Below are positions 7,824 through 15,498 of a stretch of 50,001 nucleotides of DNA, piece by piece. The stretch spans positions 1 through 50,001 of the forward strand of contig CACYCR010000158.1 in NCBI GenBank assembly GCA_902772935.1. The letters are read 5' to 3'. Position numbers and translations under genes: made by a program. The notes below the pieces were generated by a model. The model saw nothing but the letters and a program-made list of their open reading frames with translations, searched no databases and was not told where the DNA came from. Positions within the stretch are counted from its first letter, which is position 1; the number at the start of each line of letters is the position of its first letter. This DNA comes from Oscillospiraceae bacterium (lineage in GTDB: Bacteria > Bacillota > Clostridia > Oscillospirales > Acutalibacteraceae).

Positions 7824-8447
7824 ATGATCAAAGGAACACCTGCGCTGATTGCCGGTCGCCGGGAAGAGATTATCAATGCCTGTGAACAACTGTATCAAAC
7901 TATGAGCTTTCGTGAAATCACGCTGAAAGAAATCGGAAACGCGGTGCCGTTTTCCCGTCCCACAATTTACAATTATTTTCAGACGAAAGAAGAAATCTTT
8001 TTGGCGCTGTTTGAGCGGGAGTATCTGCGATGGAACACGGCGCTGGAGTCCATCCTTTCTGAAAACATCAGCCTGACGCGTATCGAGATTGCCGACAAAA
8101 TTGCGCGATCGCTTGAACAACGGACACAGCTTTTGAAACTGCTTTCCATGAATAACTATGACATGGAAGCCAACAGCCGCGAAGAACTGCTGGTATCCTT
8201 CAAGGCCGCTTTCGGCAGGTCGATGCAATTGATCCACGACATTCTGCAGAAGTTCTGCCCGAAGATGCCGGAAGCGGAGATTCAAAACCGGATCTACGTG
8301 TTCTTTCCGTTCATGTTCGGCATTTATCCGTACACGGCAGTGACGGATAAGCAACGCAGCGCGATGCAGGCGGCACAGGTGACGTTTTCATATACATCGG
8401 TTTATGAAATCACATACAGCTGTCTTGTGCGGCTGTTGGGAGAATAA
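7824..8447 (+). CDS. TetR/AcrR-family regulator, probably autoregulated
   Basis: A 207-residue TetR-family regulator. The DNA-binding domain spans about residues 10-58 (IINACEQLYQ, then ITLKEIGNAVPFSRPTIYNYFQTKEEIFLALF) and is followed by a helical ligand-binding domain. The ATG is preceded by AAGGGGAG. It is the first gene of an operon with an ABM-domain protein, a CMD/cupin protein, a lipoprotein flavodoxin and a DUF4405 membrane protein, and the promoter carries two palindromic sites. It therefore probably represses its own redox operon until a small molecule binds. The type of cargo suggests a quinone, an electrophile or a flavin-like signal (inference). Confidence 0.9.
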   Translation: MIKGTPALIAGRREEIINACEQLYQTMSFREITLKEIGNAVPFSRPTIYNYFQTKEEIFLALFEREYLRWNTALESILSENISLTRIEIADKIARSLEQRTQLLKLLSMNNYDMEANSREELLVSFKAAFGRSMQLIHDILQKFCPKMPEAEIQNRIYVFFPFMFGIYPYTAVTDKQRSAMQAAQVTFSYTSVYEITYSCLVRLLGE

Positions 8448-8473
8448 CAGAAAAGGAGTGTGCAGATAAGACC

Positions 8474-8800
8474 ATGAGCATTTCAGTCAATCTGTATTAT
8501 CACGGAGAAAACGGAAACGCACGAAAATTTGCCGAGGAGATGGAGCGCAGCGGGCTCGCAGACAAAATTCGGGCGGAAGACGGCAATCTCAAGTACCAAT
8601 ACTTTGTTTTGCTGAACGACCCGGAAACGGTTCTGCTGATCGATCACTGGCGTGATCAGGCGGCGATTGATGCGCATCACGCCAGTCCGATGATGGCACA
8701 GCTTGCACAGCTGCGGGAACAGTTTGATCTGCATATGACAGCAGAGAGGTATACATCTGTTGATGCTCCCGCTGCGGATGAACGCTTTTTGAGAAAATAA
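8474..8800 (+). CDS. ABM-domain protein, putative quinol monooxygenase
   Basis: A 108-residue single-domain protein of the antibiotic-biosynthesis-monooxygenase (ABM) type, a dimeric ferredoxin-like alpha/beta fold. The diagnostic parts are the N-terminal beta strand (ISVNLYY), a helix with FAEEMERSG, and a C-terminal strand-helix (VLLIDHWRDQAAIDAHHASPMM), where W and H line the pocket in YgiN-like quinol monooxygenases. It lies 26 bp after the TetR gene and 14 bp before the CMD/cupin gene, clearly in one operon. It may oxidise or detoxify quinols or similar aromatics; the activity is inferred from the family only. Confidence 0.8.
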   Translation: MSISVNLYYHGENGNARKFAEEMERSGLADKIRAEDGNLKYQYFVLLNDPETVLLIDHWRDQAAIDAHHASPMMAQLAQLREQFDLHMTAERYTSVDAPAADERFLRK

Positions 8801-8814
8801 GGAGGTCATATACC

Positions 8815-9570
8815 ATGAGTGAAAAAATTGTACAGACAGCAGGCAGAAACCAACTCGGTGATTTTGCGCCGGCATTTGCGCATCTGAACGACGATGTGCT
8901 GTTCGGTGAGGTGTGGAATGAAGAGACGATCGATGTCAAAACCAAGTGCATCATTACCGTCGTCTCCCTGATGGCGTCGGGCATTACGGATTCTTCGTTG
9001 ACCTATCACCTGCAAAACGCCAAAGCCCATGGCGTGACGAAGGAAGAGATCGCTGCGATCATCACCCACGCTACGATGTATGTCGGCTGGCCGAAGGGCT
9101 GGGCAGTATTCCGTCTGGCAAAAGAGGTTTGGAACGAAGAGACTCCTGCACTGACCGAAAAAGATAAATTCCAAAATACAATCTGTTTCCCGATCGGCGA
9201 GCCGAATCCTTATGGAAAGTTCTTCGTCGGACAGAGCTATCTTGCGCCGGTATCCACAGCGCAGGTGCCGGTCTTCAATGTAACGTTTGAACCCGGCTGC
9301 CGCAACAACTTGCATATCCATCACGCGAAAAGCGGCGGCGGACAGATGCTCATCTGTGCCGGCGGCAAAGGATATTATCAGGAGTGGGGCAAAGCGGCAG
9401 TTGCAATGACGCCGGGTAAGGTCATCAACATTCCCGCCGAGGTCAAGCACTGGCACGGCGCCGCACCGGACAGCTGGTTTTCGCACCTTGCAATTGAAGT
9501 GGAAGGTGAAGAAACAAGCACGGAATGGTGCGAAGCTGTCTCAGACGCAGATTACGGCAAACTGCAGTAA
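8815..9570 (+). CDS. Carboxymuconolactone decarboxylase-cupin fusion protein
   Basis: A 251-residue two-domain protein. Residues 1-110 match the carboxymuconolactone decarboxylase/AhpD-like helical fold (TKCIITVVSLMASGITDSSLTYHLQNAKAHG, then GWPKGWAVFRLAKEVW). Residues 140-245 form a cupin barrel with metal-ligand candidates in NLHIHHA and HWHGAAPDSWFSHL. The CMD domain lacks an AhpD-type CxxC pair, so thiol peroxidase activity is unlikely. Strong GGAGG before ATG 8815. It sits in the TetR-led redox operon; genes of this fusion family often accompany flavodoxins. The substrate is unknown. Confidence 0.85.
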   Translation: MSEKIVQTAGRNQLGDFAPAFAHLNDDVLFGEVWNEETIDVKTKCIITVVSLMASGITDSSLTYHLQNAKAHGVTKEEIAAIITHATMYVGWPKGWAVFRLAKEVWNEETPALTEKDKFQNTICFPIGEPNPYGKFFVGQSYLAPVSTAQVPVFNVTFEPGCRNNLHIHHAKSGGGQMLICAGGKGYYQEWGKAAVAMTPGKVINIPAEVKHWHGAAPDSWFSHLAIEVEGEETSTEWCEAVSDADYGKLQ

Positions 9571-9585
9571 ACGGAGGTTTTGCAA

Positions 9586-10224
9586 ATGAAAAGAATTTTT
9601 TCGATCCTTTTGGCGGTCCTTTTACTCGCAGCGCTTTCCGCCTGTGCGGGCAGCAAGACGCCGGCGCAGATCGAAACGATCACGCCGCCTGTTACGGATG
9701 CACCGGAAAAAGCGGAGAACACAACGGCGCCTGATGTCACAACAACGGCGGACAAGACTTTGGTGGTCGTTTTCTCTGCGACCGGCACAACAAAAGGCGT
9801 CGCAGAAAAGATTGCGGCAATTGAAAACGCCGATCTTTATGAGATCAAGGCGGTGCAGCCGTATACCGAAGACGATCTGAACTGGAATGATCAAAACAGT
9901 CGGACCACGCTGGAACAGAACGATCAAACCGCCCGTCCGAAGATCAGCGGCGAGCCTCTTGCTCTTGATGGTTACGGTAAGATTTATATCGGTTACCCGA
10001 TCTGGTGGGGCGAGGAACCGCGCATCATGGATACGTTCGTCGAAAGCTATGACTTTGACGGGATCACCATGATTCCGTTCTGTACCTCCGGCGGCAGCGG
10101 TATCGGTCGAAGTGGGCAGAATCTTGCCGACAATGCCGGCAGCGGCAACTGGCTCGACGGGCAGCGGTTCGGCGGCAGTGTATCCGAAGCGGAACTGGAA
10201 ACCTGGATCAGCAGCTTAAAGTAA
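9586..10224 (+). CDS. Flavodoxin-family lipoprotein
   Basis: A 212-residue exported flavodoxin. The N-terminus is a lipoprotein signal peptide (basic KR, a hydrophobic stretch, lipobox LSAC with the lipidated Cys near residue 20), followed by a threonine/proline-rich linker to about residue 55. The flavodoxin fold starts at LVVVFSATGTTKGVAEKIA, which holds the FMN-phosphate loop, and continues with the IGYPIWWGEEPRIMDTF motif. ATG 9586 has GGAGG 8 nt upstream, while the longer frame starts with TTG at 9580. An FMN protein tethered outside the membrane next to a DUF4405 membrane protein suggests electron transfer at the cell surface (inference). Confidence 0.9.
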   Translation: MKRIFSILLAVLLLAALSACAGSKTPAQIETITPPVTDAPEKAENTTAPDVTTTADKTLVVVFSATGTTKGVAEKIAAIENADLYEIKAVQPYTEDDLNWNDQNSRTTLEQNDQTARPKISGEPLALDGYGKIYIGYPIWWGEEPRIMDTFVESYDFDGITMIPFCTSGGSGIGRSGQNLADNAGSGNWLDGQRFGGSVSEAELETWISSLK

Positions 10225-10243
10225 CAGCAAGGGAGGCAGCAAG

Positions 10244-10912
10244 ATGAAAGCAAGGCAAAAAACCATCGTCAAAAGAATTGTTGACGCGTGCATGACCGTT
10301 CTTCTGCTGCTTCTGATGGCCTATCAGGTTACGGGCGAAACACTGCACGAATGGTTCGGCATCGGCATGACGGTGCTGCTGATCCTCCATCATGTGCTCA
10401 ACCGCCGGTGGTATGCCGCGTTGTTCAAAGGGACGTACAATGCTCTTCGCGTCGTTACCGTCTTTGTGAATACGCTGCTGCTCGCCGCTATCGCGCTGAC
10501 AGCGCTTTGCGGTATGGCAATGAGTGCGCACGCAGTGCCGTTTTTATACGGGATGCTTCCGGTTTCTTTTGCGCGGCAGTTTCATCTTGCAATGTCACAC
10601 TGGTCATTTCTACTGATGGGGCTGCACCTCGGTCTGCACCTGCCTGTGATGACGGCGGGATTCCATTGGAGCGGTAAAAGGAAGAAGGCTGCGTTGGCGG
10701 TCTTTGGCGCGATCGCCTGCGTCGGCTTTTGGTTCTTCATCCGAAACGGTATACCGGCTTATCTCTTTTTCCGTACGCCGTTTGCCTTCTTTGACTTTAA
10801 CAAGTCCGCTGCGCTGGTCTTTGCGGAAAAGCTGACAATACTGCTTGCATTTGCTTTTCTCGGTACGGTCTGTACGGTATGCGCCGAGCGAAAAGGGAAG
10901 CAGCACCGTTGA
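10244..10912 (+). CDS. DUF4405 membrane protein, cytochrome-b-like
   Basis: A 222-residue integral membrane protein with about five hydrophobic segments, including residues 15-30, 38-53, 70-92, 115-135 and 148-165. Histidines placed within or near the helices (H35, H49, H119, H128, H132) resemble the heme-b ligand layout of small membrane cytochromes; heme binding is an inference. The DUF4405 domain is recognised from the N-terminal segment with HEWFGIGMTVLLILHH. It is the last gene of the operon, 19 bp behind the lipoprotein flavodoxin, and a hairpin terminator follows at 10963. It may pass electrons across the membrane to the flavodoxin. Confidence 0.8.
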   Translation: MKARQKTIVKRIVDACMTVLLLLLMAYQVTGETLHEWFGIGMTVLLILHHVLNRRWYAALFKGTYNALRVVTVFVNTLLLAAIALTALCGMAMSAHAVPFLYGMLPVSFARQFHLAMSHWSFLLMGLHLGLHLPVMTAGFHWSGKRKKAALAVFGAIACVGFWFFIRNGIPAYLFFRTPFAFFDFNKSAALVFAEKLTILLAFAFLGTVCTVCAERKGKQHR

Positions 10913-10962
10913 ACTGTCGATGGCATCCCGGGCGGATTGCATCGGCCTGAAATAAAAGATCA

Positions 10963-11001
10963 CCCCTGTGGCTGTGTCATACAGCGCACAGGGGGCTTTT
11001 T
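10963..11001 (+). terminator. Terminator of the TetR/flavodoxin operon
   Basis: CCCCTGTG (10963-10970) pairs with CACAGGGG (10987-10994) and CTTTTT follows. It lies 50 bp after the DUF4405 stop codon, ahead of the GH36 promoter. Confidence 0.85.
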
Positions 11002-11061
11002 CATGAAGAATACAGATCGGAAGGTATATATTTCAACAGGTCTTCCGCGTAGAAAAGGCAG

Positions 11062-11089
11062 AACGGGTTTTGGACGTACAGAACCCGTT
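11062..11089. promoter_or_regulatory. Inverted repeat at the GH36 promoter
   Basis: AACGGGTT (11062-11069) and AACCCGTT (11082-11089) are exact complements 12 bp apart, and the second arm runs into the -35 box. It may be an operator for a sugar-responsive regulator; no regulator gene lies beside it. Confidence 0.45.
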
Positions 11090-11116
11090 GCATTTCGATT
11101 TCATTTTTGCTATAAT
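11088..11116 (+). promoter_or_regulatory. Promoter of the GH36-like gene
   Basis: TTGCAT (11088-11093), a 17-bp spacer and TATAAT (11111-11116) with an upstream TGC form an extended -10 promoter about 40 bp before the start codon. Confidence 0.75.
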
Positions 11117-11158
11117 CAAATCAGCAGCAGATTTGCGCACCGAGCGAAAGGAGAAGTT

Positions 11159-13195
11159 ATGCAAAAGATTTTTCAATCAGACCAGTATACCTTGTTTACC
11201 GCAAAAGATGCCGCGTTGATTTACCGGCTGTCTGACCCGCAGACAGAGATTCCGATAGCGTGGCCGCAGCTTGAAATTGACGGCAAAAGCGTGACTGCCG
11301 CGCCGGAAAACGTTCAACGCACAGAACGCTGCTTTCTGAACGACGCCATTGAGCAGATCACTTTGCGCGGCGATTTTGGGGAAAACTGCACGCTGACGAT
11401 GCAGTTGCGTGTCTGTGCGGCAACGCCGTTTGTCCGGTTCTCTTATACGGTTTCGGCATCTTCGCCGGCGTACCTTACAAAGACGGCGGGGGAGCGTCTG
11501 ACCTATTTCAGCTGGCCGGGTACGGCAGACGCTGTGCAAACGGAAGTGCGTTTTTCAGAGTATAATGCAATGGCGCACAGTTACTGCTTGCATGAAGTGC
11601 CGGCTTTTCTGCATGAAGATGAACTGCTCGGTCCGATGCTCACGGAAGAACGTGCCGGATATGCCATGCTTGCCGCTTATGAACACGGTTCCATGTATCC
11701 GGACAAGTATGTCTGCTTTGCGCAGACCCGGAACGGGACTGCGGTTCGGGCAAAACGGGGCAACTACTGGAATCATCAGCCGCTGCACTCCAGTCCGCTT
11801 GAGACCATCTGGTTTCAGTTCGGCGCGGTGAAGGGGACACAGACGGACCTTGCAAAAGCGTACCGCGCATTTCAGCTTTCCTACTGCACCTTGCATGCCG
11901 AGAGCAGAAAGCCATATATTTTTTACAATACCTGGGCCTTTCAGGAACGCAACAAATTTTACAACAAGCAGCAATATCTGTCCTCCATGCAGCAGAACCG
12001 TATGGAGCAGGAGATCAAAATTGCGCACCGGATGGGCGTGGATGTGTTTGTGATCGATACCGGGTGGTTCGAAAAAACCGGCGACTGGCTGACCAACAAA
12101 AAACGCTTTCCTTCCGGGATGGCGCATATCCGTGATCTGCTGGCAGCACGCGGGATGAAGCTCGGCCTCTGGTTCGGACCGACGTCCGCAGCGCTCAGCA
12201 GTGAAATCTTTCGCCGGCATCCGAATGATCTGACCTGTCTGGAAGAGCAGACGCCTGGGTCATTCAGCGTCTGGGAGACCGAAGAAAGCTATGAAATGTG
12301 TATGGTATCCTCCTTTTGGGAGGATTTTGCCGACCGACTGATTGAACTGGCCAATACAGTGGGCGTGCGGTATTTCAAGTGGGACGGTGTGGAAATGTAC
12401 GGCTGTGACCGCGCAAATCATCACCATGGCGATGAAAGCACCACGGCGCAGGATCGACACGACTGCTACAGCTTTCTCGCCGGCGTTTATCTTTCCAAAG
12501 TCGTCGACAAGCTGTGTGCTGCCGTTCCGGATGCCATTGTTGACATGGATATCACCGAAGGCGGTCGGTATGTGGGCTTGGGCTTTTTGTCCGGCGGCAA
12601 GTATTTTGCAATCAACAACGGTCCGTATTATCAGAATTATGATATACCGATATCCCCGGACATTTGGAGCAATGTGTTTGTCTTTCCCGGTCCGGCACGC
12701 CCGTGGATCATGCGGCAGGGACTTTGCTACGACAAGTGGATCCCGTCCGTATTGATGATGGCACATTACCTGCCGGATGATCCCGAACGCTCACAGCTGA
12801 TCAATCTGGCATCGCTGATACTCGGGCAAAACGGGATCTGGGGCGATCTGCTGTCCGTGTCGGAGGCAGGGGTGGCCCTTTTCGGTGAGGTGCTTGGGGT
12901 ATATAAGCAACTGCGGGATGATATCACCCGCGCGTATCCGTTTGTTTCGGGACGGCCGGGGTTAGCGCTGGAGGTCTACGAAAAGATCAACGAAGAAAAC
13001 GGCCGTGGTGCAGTCGCGCTGTTCGGCAATCAGCAGGGGACCTATTCCTATAAACTGACGTCGAAGGTTTGCAAAAACGCAATCATTTACGGGCCGGCAA
13101 AGCTGGTCAGAACCGCAGACGCCGTGCGGATCGAATTGACGATTGATGCGCCTGAAGCAGCAATCTTTTTTTTCGGCGCAAAACAAACACGATAA
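11159..13195 (+). CDS. GH36-like alpha-galactosidase family protein
   Basis: A 678-residue cytoplasmic glycoside hydrolase of the GH36/melibiase type: an N-terminal beta-sandwich to about residue 255, a TIM barrel with YNTWAF, DVFVIDTGWFEKTGDW and KLGLWFGP, and a small C-terminal beta domain. The nucleophile is probably D409 in FKWDG. Where classic enzymes have GGGGRFD with the acid/base Asp, this protein reads TEGGRYVG, with valine at 472. ATG 11159 follows AAAGGAG; the longer frame runs through the promoter and is rejected. It is monocistronic between terminators. An altered specificity or mechanism is possible. Confidence 0.85.
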   Translation: MQKIFQSDQYTLFTAKDAALIYRLSDPQTEIPIAWPQLEIDGKSVTAAPENVQRTERCFLNDAIEQITLRGDFGENCTLTMQLRVCAATPFVRFSYTVSASSPAYLTKTAGERLTYFSWPGTADAVQTEVRFSEYNAMAHSYCLHEVPAFLHEDELLGPMLTEERAGYAMLAAYEHGSMYPDKYVCFAQTRNGTAVRAKRGNYWNHQPLHSSPLETIWFQFGAVKGTQTDLAKAYRAFQLSYCTLHAESRKPYIFYNTWAFQERNKFYNKQQYLSSMQQNRMEQEIKIAHRMGVDVFVIDTGWFEKTGDWLTNKKRFPSGMAHIRDLLAARGMKLGLWFGPTSAALSSEIFRRHPNDLTCLEEQTPGSFSVWETEESYEMCMVSSFWEDFADRLIELANTVGVRYFKWDGVEMYGCDRANHHHGDESTTAQDRHDCYSFLAGVYLSKVVDKLCAAVPDAIVDMDITEGGRYVGLGFLSGGKYFAINNGPYYQNYDIPISPDIWSNVFVFPGPARPWIMRQGLCYDKWIPSVLMMAHYLPDDPERSQLINLASLILGQNGIWGDLLSVSEAGVALFGEVLGVYKQLRDDITRAYPFVSGRPGLALEVYEKINEENGRGAVALFGNQQGTYSYKLTSKVCKNAIIYGPAKLVRTADAVRIELTIDAPEAAIFFFGAKQTR

Positions 13196-13308
13196 ACAAT
13201 CTTTCGAGGTGAGGCAGGGCGCGTTTCAGGTATATGAACCGCCGCGGCTTTTTGCTCGGGTTCACTTTGTCTTTCGTTCGTTGATTCAGATCGGATAAAA
13301 CATTATAA

Positions 13309-13338
13309 AACAAGGCCACCGGTTAAGGTGGCGTTGTT
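13309..13338. terminator. Bidirectional terminator between convergent genes
   Basis: GCCACC (13315-13320) and GGTGGC (13327-13332) form a 6-bp stem extended, after one mismatch, by AACAA/TTGTT. The minus-strand side runs into TTGTTTTATAA. It separates the GH36-like gene from the minus-strand alpha/beta hydrolase gene. The rest of 13196-13373 shows no gene. Confidence 0.6.
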
Positions 13339-13373
13339 CATTGACTTTTGCCGGTGTCCGTGTTCGTCAGGGT

Positions 13374-14039
13374 TTACGTTGCCTCTGACAACACGGACAG
13401 AATGTAGTCTGCAATCTTGGTACTGTTCATGATATAACCCGTGTGTCCGGTGTGCGGAAAGATTTTCAATTGCGCACCGGGAATGGTCTTTGCGAGATGC
13501 TCGGTGTGAGAAGGCTTGATGACGTCGTGCGCACCGGCGGTCACAAAGGTCGGAATCGTGATGGCACGCAGCATGTCGTCGGTGATGTCCGGTTCACGCA
13601 GCATGATCTGCATCTTGTCGCTGCGGTCCACATGACTCCACAACCGGAAAAACCGCAGCGGCAGATCTTTGGTGCTGTCCGGGCGCAGACTTGCGCCGCT
13701 GACGATCAGTGCCGACAGCAGCGTCGGGTACTTCGAGGCGAGCAGTAGTCCGATGATGCCGCCGTCGGAAAAGCCGTAGAAGATCGGGTGCTCAAGATCA
13801 AGCGCAAGAATGAACTGCCGCAGATCCTCCGCCATCGCGTCATAGTGCAGCAGGTTCACTTTTTCGCTTTTGCCGTGGTCGCGGGAGTCGGGCAGATAGA
13901 CCGTGTAGTGCTGTGCGAGTACCTTTGCCGCTTTTCGAAAGATTTTGTGATCCATGCTGTTGCAGTGCACCATTACAAGCGGTCGCCCGGTGCCTTGTTT
14001 TTCATAGTAAAGCCGGATGCCATTAACTGTGATATACAT
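13374..14039 (-). CDS. Alpha/beta hydrolase
   Basis: A 221-residue alpha/beta-hydrolase-fold protein. The oxyanion region is VMVHCNSMD (residues 22-30), the nucleophile elbow is GFSDGG with Ser91, the acid is probably the Asp in AGAHDVIKP, and the catalytic His lies in PHTGHTGY. There is no signal peptide, so it is cytoplasmic. It is the third gene of a minus-strand trio, 15 bp behind the HD-domain gene. The compact size without a large cap domain fits small-ester or lactone hydrolases, but the substrate cannot be assigned. High confidence in the fold, low in the function. Confidence 0.88.
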   Translation of the reverse strand: MYITVNGIRLYYEKQGTGRPLVMVHCNSMDHKIFRKAAKVLAQHYTVYLPDSRDHGKSEKVNLLHYDAMAEDLRQFILALDLEHPIFYGFSDGGIIGLLLASKYPTLLSALIVSGASLRPDSTKDLPLRFFRLWSHVDRSDKMQIMLREPDITDDMLRAITIPTFVTAGAHDVIKPSHTEHLAKTIPGAQLKIFPHTGHTGYIMNSTKIADYILSVLSEAT

Positions 14040-14054
14040 CGTTTTCCTCCTCAG

Positions 14055-14624
14055 TTATTCATTTTCGGTTCCTTGCAGACCGAGCGCTTCCGCGTGTTCT
14101 TTCATACCCGCAATGCAGATCGCGGCGACGTCATGCAGCTCCATGCCGAGCATTTCGCATCCTTGCAGGATCAGCGCACGGTCGCATTTTGCAGCAAAGC
14201 GTTTGTCTTTGAACTTTTTCATGAAGCTTTTGACTTCGAGGTCGGTGATCCCGTGCGGGCGCATCCGGGCGCACGCTTGAATGATACCGGTCAGCTCGTC
14301 CACAGTGAACAGGCTTTTTTCAAGATTCGTCTCCGGCCTGACATCGGTGCAGATTCCGTAGCCATGCGAAAGAATTGCGCGAATATCTTCTTCTGCGACA
14401 CCTTGCTCGCGCAGCGGCTCTGCCGTGTGCTGCAAATGCTCCTGCGGATACTTCTCATAATCATAATCATGCAGCATCCCGATCGCCTGCCAATGTTCGA
14501 CGTCTTCACCAAAATGTTTCGCCATAGCGCCCATGGCGTAGCAGACGTTCTTTTCATGCAGCAGCAGCGACGGTTCTTCCACCATGCCCGCATTCAGTTC
14601 GATTGCTTTTTGCAGAGTCAACAT
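14055..14624 (-). CDS. HD-domain hydrolase
   Basis: A 189-residue metal-dependent phosphohydrolase of the HD superfamily. Histidine H44 precedes the diagnostic HD pair at residues 52-53 (GMLHDYDYEKYP), with a later H86 in ILSHGYG. This subgroup of single-domain HD proteins is common in Clostridia and is usually annotated only as HD-domain or hydrolase. ATG 14624 has GGAGG 8 nt upstream. It is the middle gene of the trio, 20 bp after the AlkZ-related gene. Substrates of the family are nucleotides or other phosphate esters; nothing here narrows that down. Confidence 0.87.
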   Translation of the reverse strand: MLTLQKAIELNAGMVEEPSLLLHEKNVCYAMGAMAKHFGEDVEHWQAIGMLHDYDYEKYPQEHLQHTAEPLREQGVAEEDIRAILSHGYGICTDVRPETNLEKSLFTVDELTGIIQACARMRPHGITDLEVKSFMKKFKDKRFAAKCDRALILQGCEMLGMELHDVAAICIAGMKEHAEALGLQGTENE

Positions 14625-14644
14625 ACAAAAACCTCCATTCGGTT

Positions 14645-15331
14645 TTATTTCAATAGATTGCGCAGTACCGTGTCTGCTGTATCAGGAAACAAGGTCTGCA
14701 GATGAGCAAGCAGACGCGCATAAGATTCTTCGGGTGTGCGCTGATAGACGGAATCGGAAAACGCCGCGCCGAAAAACTTTTCCGGCGTGGTGTATTCCGC
14801 GATTCCCCAGCCATAGGGCTTGCCTGTTTTGTCCATTGCATAGACGAAATCGCTGATCAGCACGTAACACTGGGACTGCAGGCGTGTGATGAGGGTGTCA
14901 AAGCCTTTTTTGCCGTCCTTGCGGTAATTGCCGATCGCCTTGAGCTGCCGCGTCAGAATCGGTGCGTTCTCGTCAATCAGTTCAAACAGATCCTTATCTC
15001 GGTAGGATGCCAGACCGTCGTCGAACCGTGCGTCAAAATCGTACCCGTCACGGCGGTAATTGGCAAAATCCGCAAACCATTGCCGGCTGATGAACGCCGC
15101 TTTGTTTTCGAAAAACTTTCCATAGGCGCAGCCGCTTTCCTGAATGATCGGCCCCTTCCATTCCCACACCGGCCAACTGTCGCTTGTATGGGAATACCAG
15201 AGGTCCGGCGTGACATGCTCTTCCAACGAGAAGCCGGGGATCGAGCCGGCGAAAAACGGCAAGAAACCATAGATCTCGATCACGTCGATGATATCCTGCT
15301 TATTCTTGATGGTAAAGTCAAATCCGTTCAT
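14645..15331 (-). CDS. AlkZ-related protein
   Basis: A 228-residue protein that I recognise as the AlkZ-related group, distant from the YcaQ/AlkZ DNA glycosylases. It has the conserved stretch of EWKGPIIQESGCAYGKFF and ADFANYRRDGYDFDARFDDGLAS, and a helical C-terminus. It is shorter than true AlkZ enzymes (about 400 residues), so glycosylase activity is doubtful. The start was moved to ATG 15331, since the longer frame (to 15433) would cross the promoter at 15365-15393; AAGGCGGTG is upstream. First gene of a trio with the HD protein and an alpha/beta hydrolase, so a repair or damage-cleanup role is only a guess. Confidence 0.7.
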   Translation of the reverse strand: MNGFDFTIKNKQDIIDVIEIYGFLPFFAGSIPGFSLEEHVTPDLWYSHTSDSWPVWEWKGPIIQESGCAYGKFFENKAAFISRQWFADFANYRRDGYDFDARFDDGLASYRDKDLFELIDENAPILTRQLKAIGNYRKDGKKGFDTLITRLQSQCYVLISDFVYAMDKTGKPYGWGIAEYTTPEKFFGAAFSDSVYQRTPEESYARLLAHLQTLFPDTADTVLRNLLK

Positions 15332-15364
15332 GGGGTTCACCGCCTTGCAGTTTTCGGTGTTTTT

Positions 15365-15393
15365 ATTATATCGCTTTTCCGTGTGGTATGCAA
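15365..15393 (-). promoter_or_regulatory. Promoter of the AlkZ-related/HD/hydrolase operon
   Basis: On the minus strand TTGCAT (15388-15393) is followed by a 17-bp spacer and TATAAT (15365-15370), placing the transcription start about 25 nt ahead of ATG 15331. Confidence 0.75.
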
Positions 15394-15434
15394 GTCTTTG
15401 TCTAACGAAAGCGCGGATAAACTGCAGTTGCATG

Positions 15435-15463
15435 TTGTTTTTCTTTCAGAAATCTGCTATAAT
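15435..15463 (+). promoter_or_regulatory. Extended -10 promoter of the GH3 gene
   Basis: TGCTATAAT (TATAAT at 15458-15463) is an extended -10 with a weak -35 TTGTTT (15435-15440) 17 bp upstream. The TGCTATAATCAA stretch is the same as at the GH36-like gene (from 11108). Confidence 0.65.
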
Positions 15464-15498
15464 CAATCCTAAGGAATGAAGCGAAAGGGATGGAGAAG

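Noticed and set aside
10937-11158. 74-residue N-terminal extension of the GH36-like protein
   Set aside because: It runs through a terminator, an inverted repeat and a consensus promoter; ATG 11159 has a good ribosome site.
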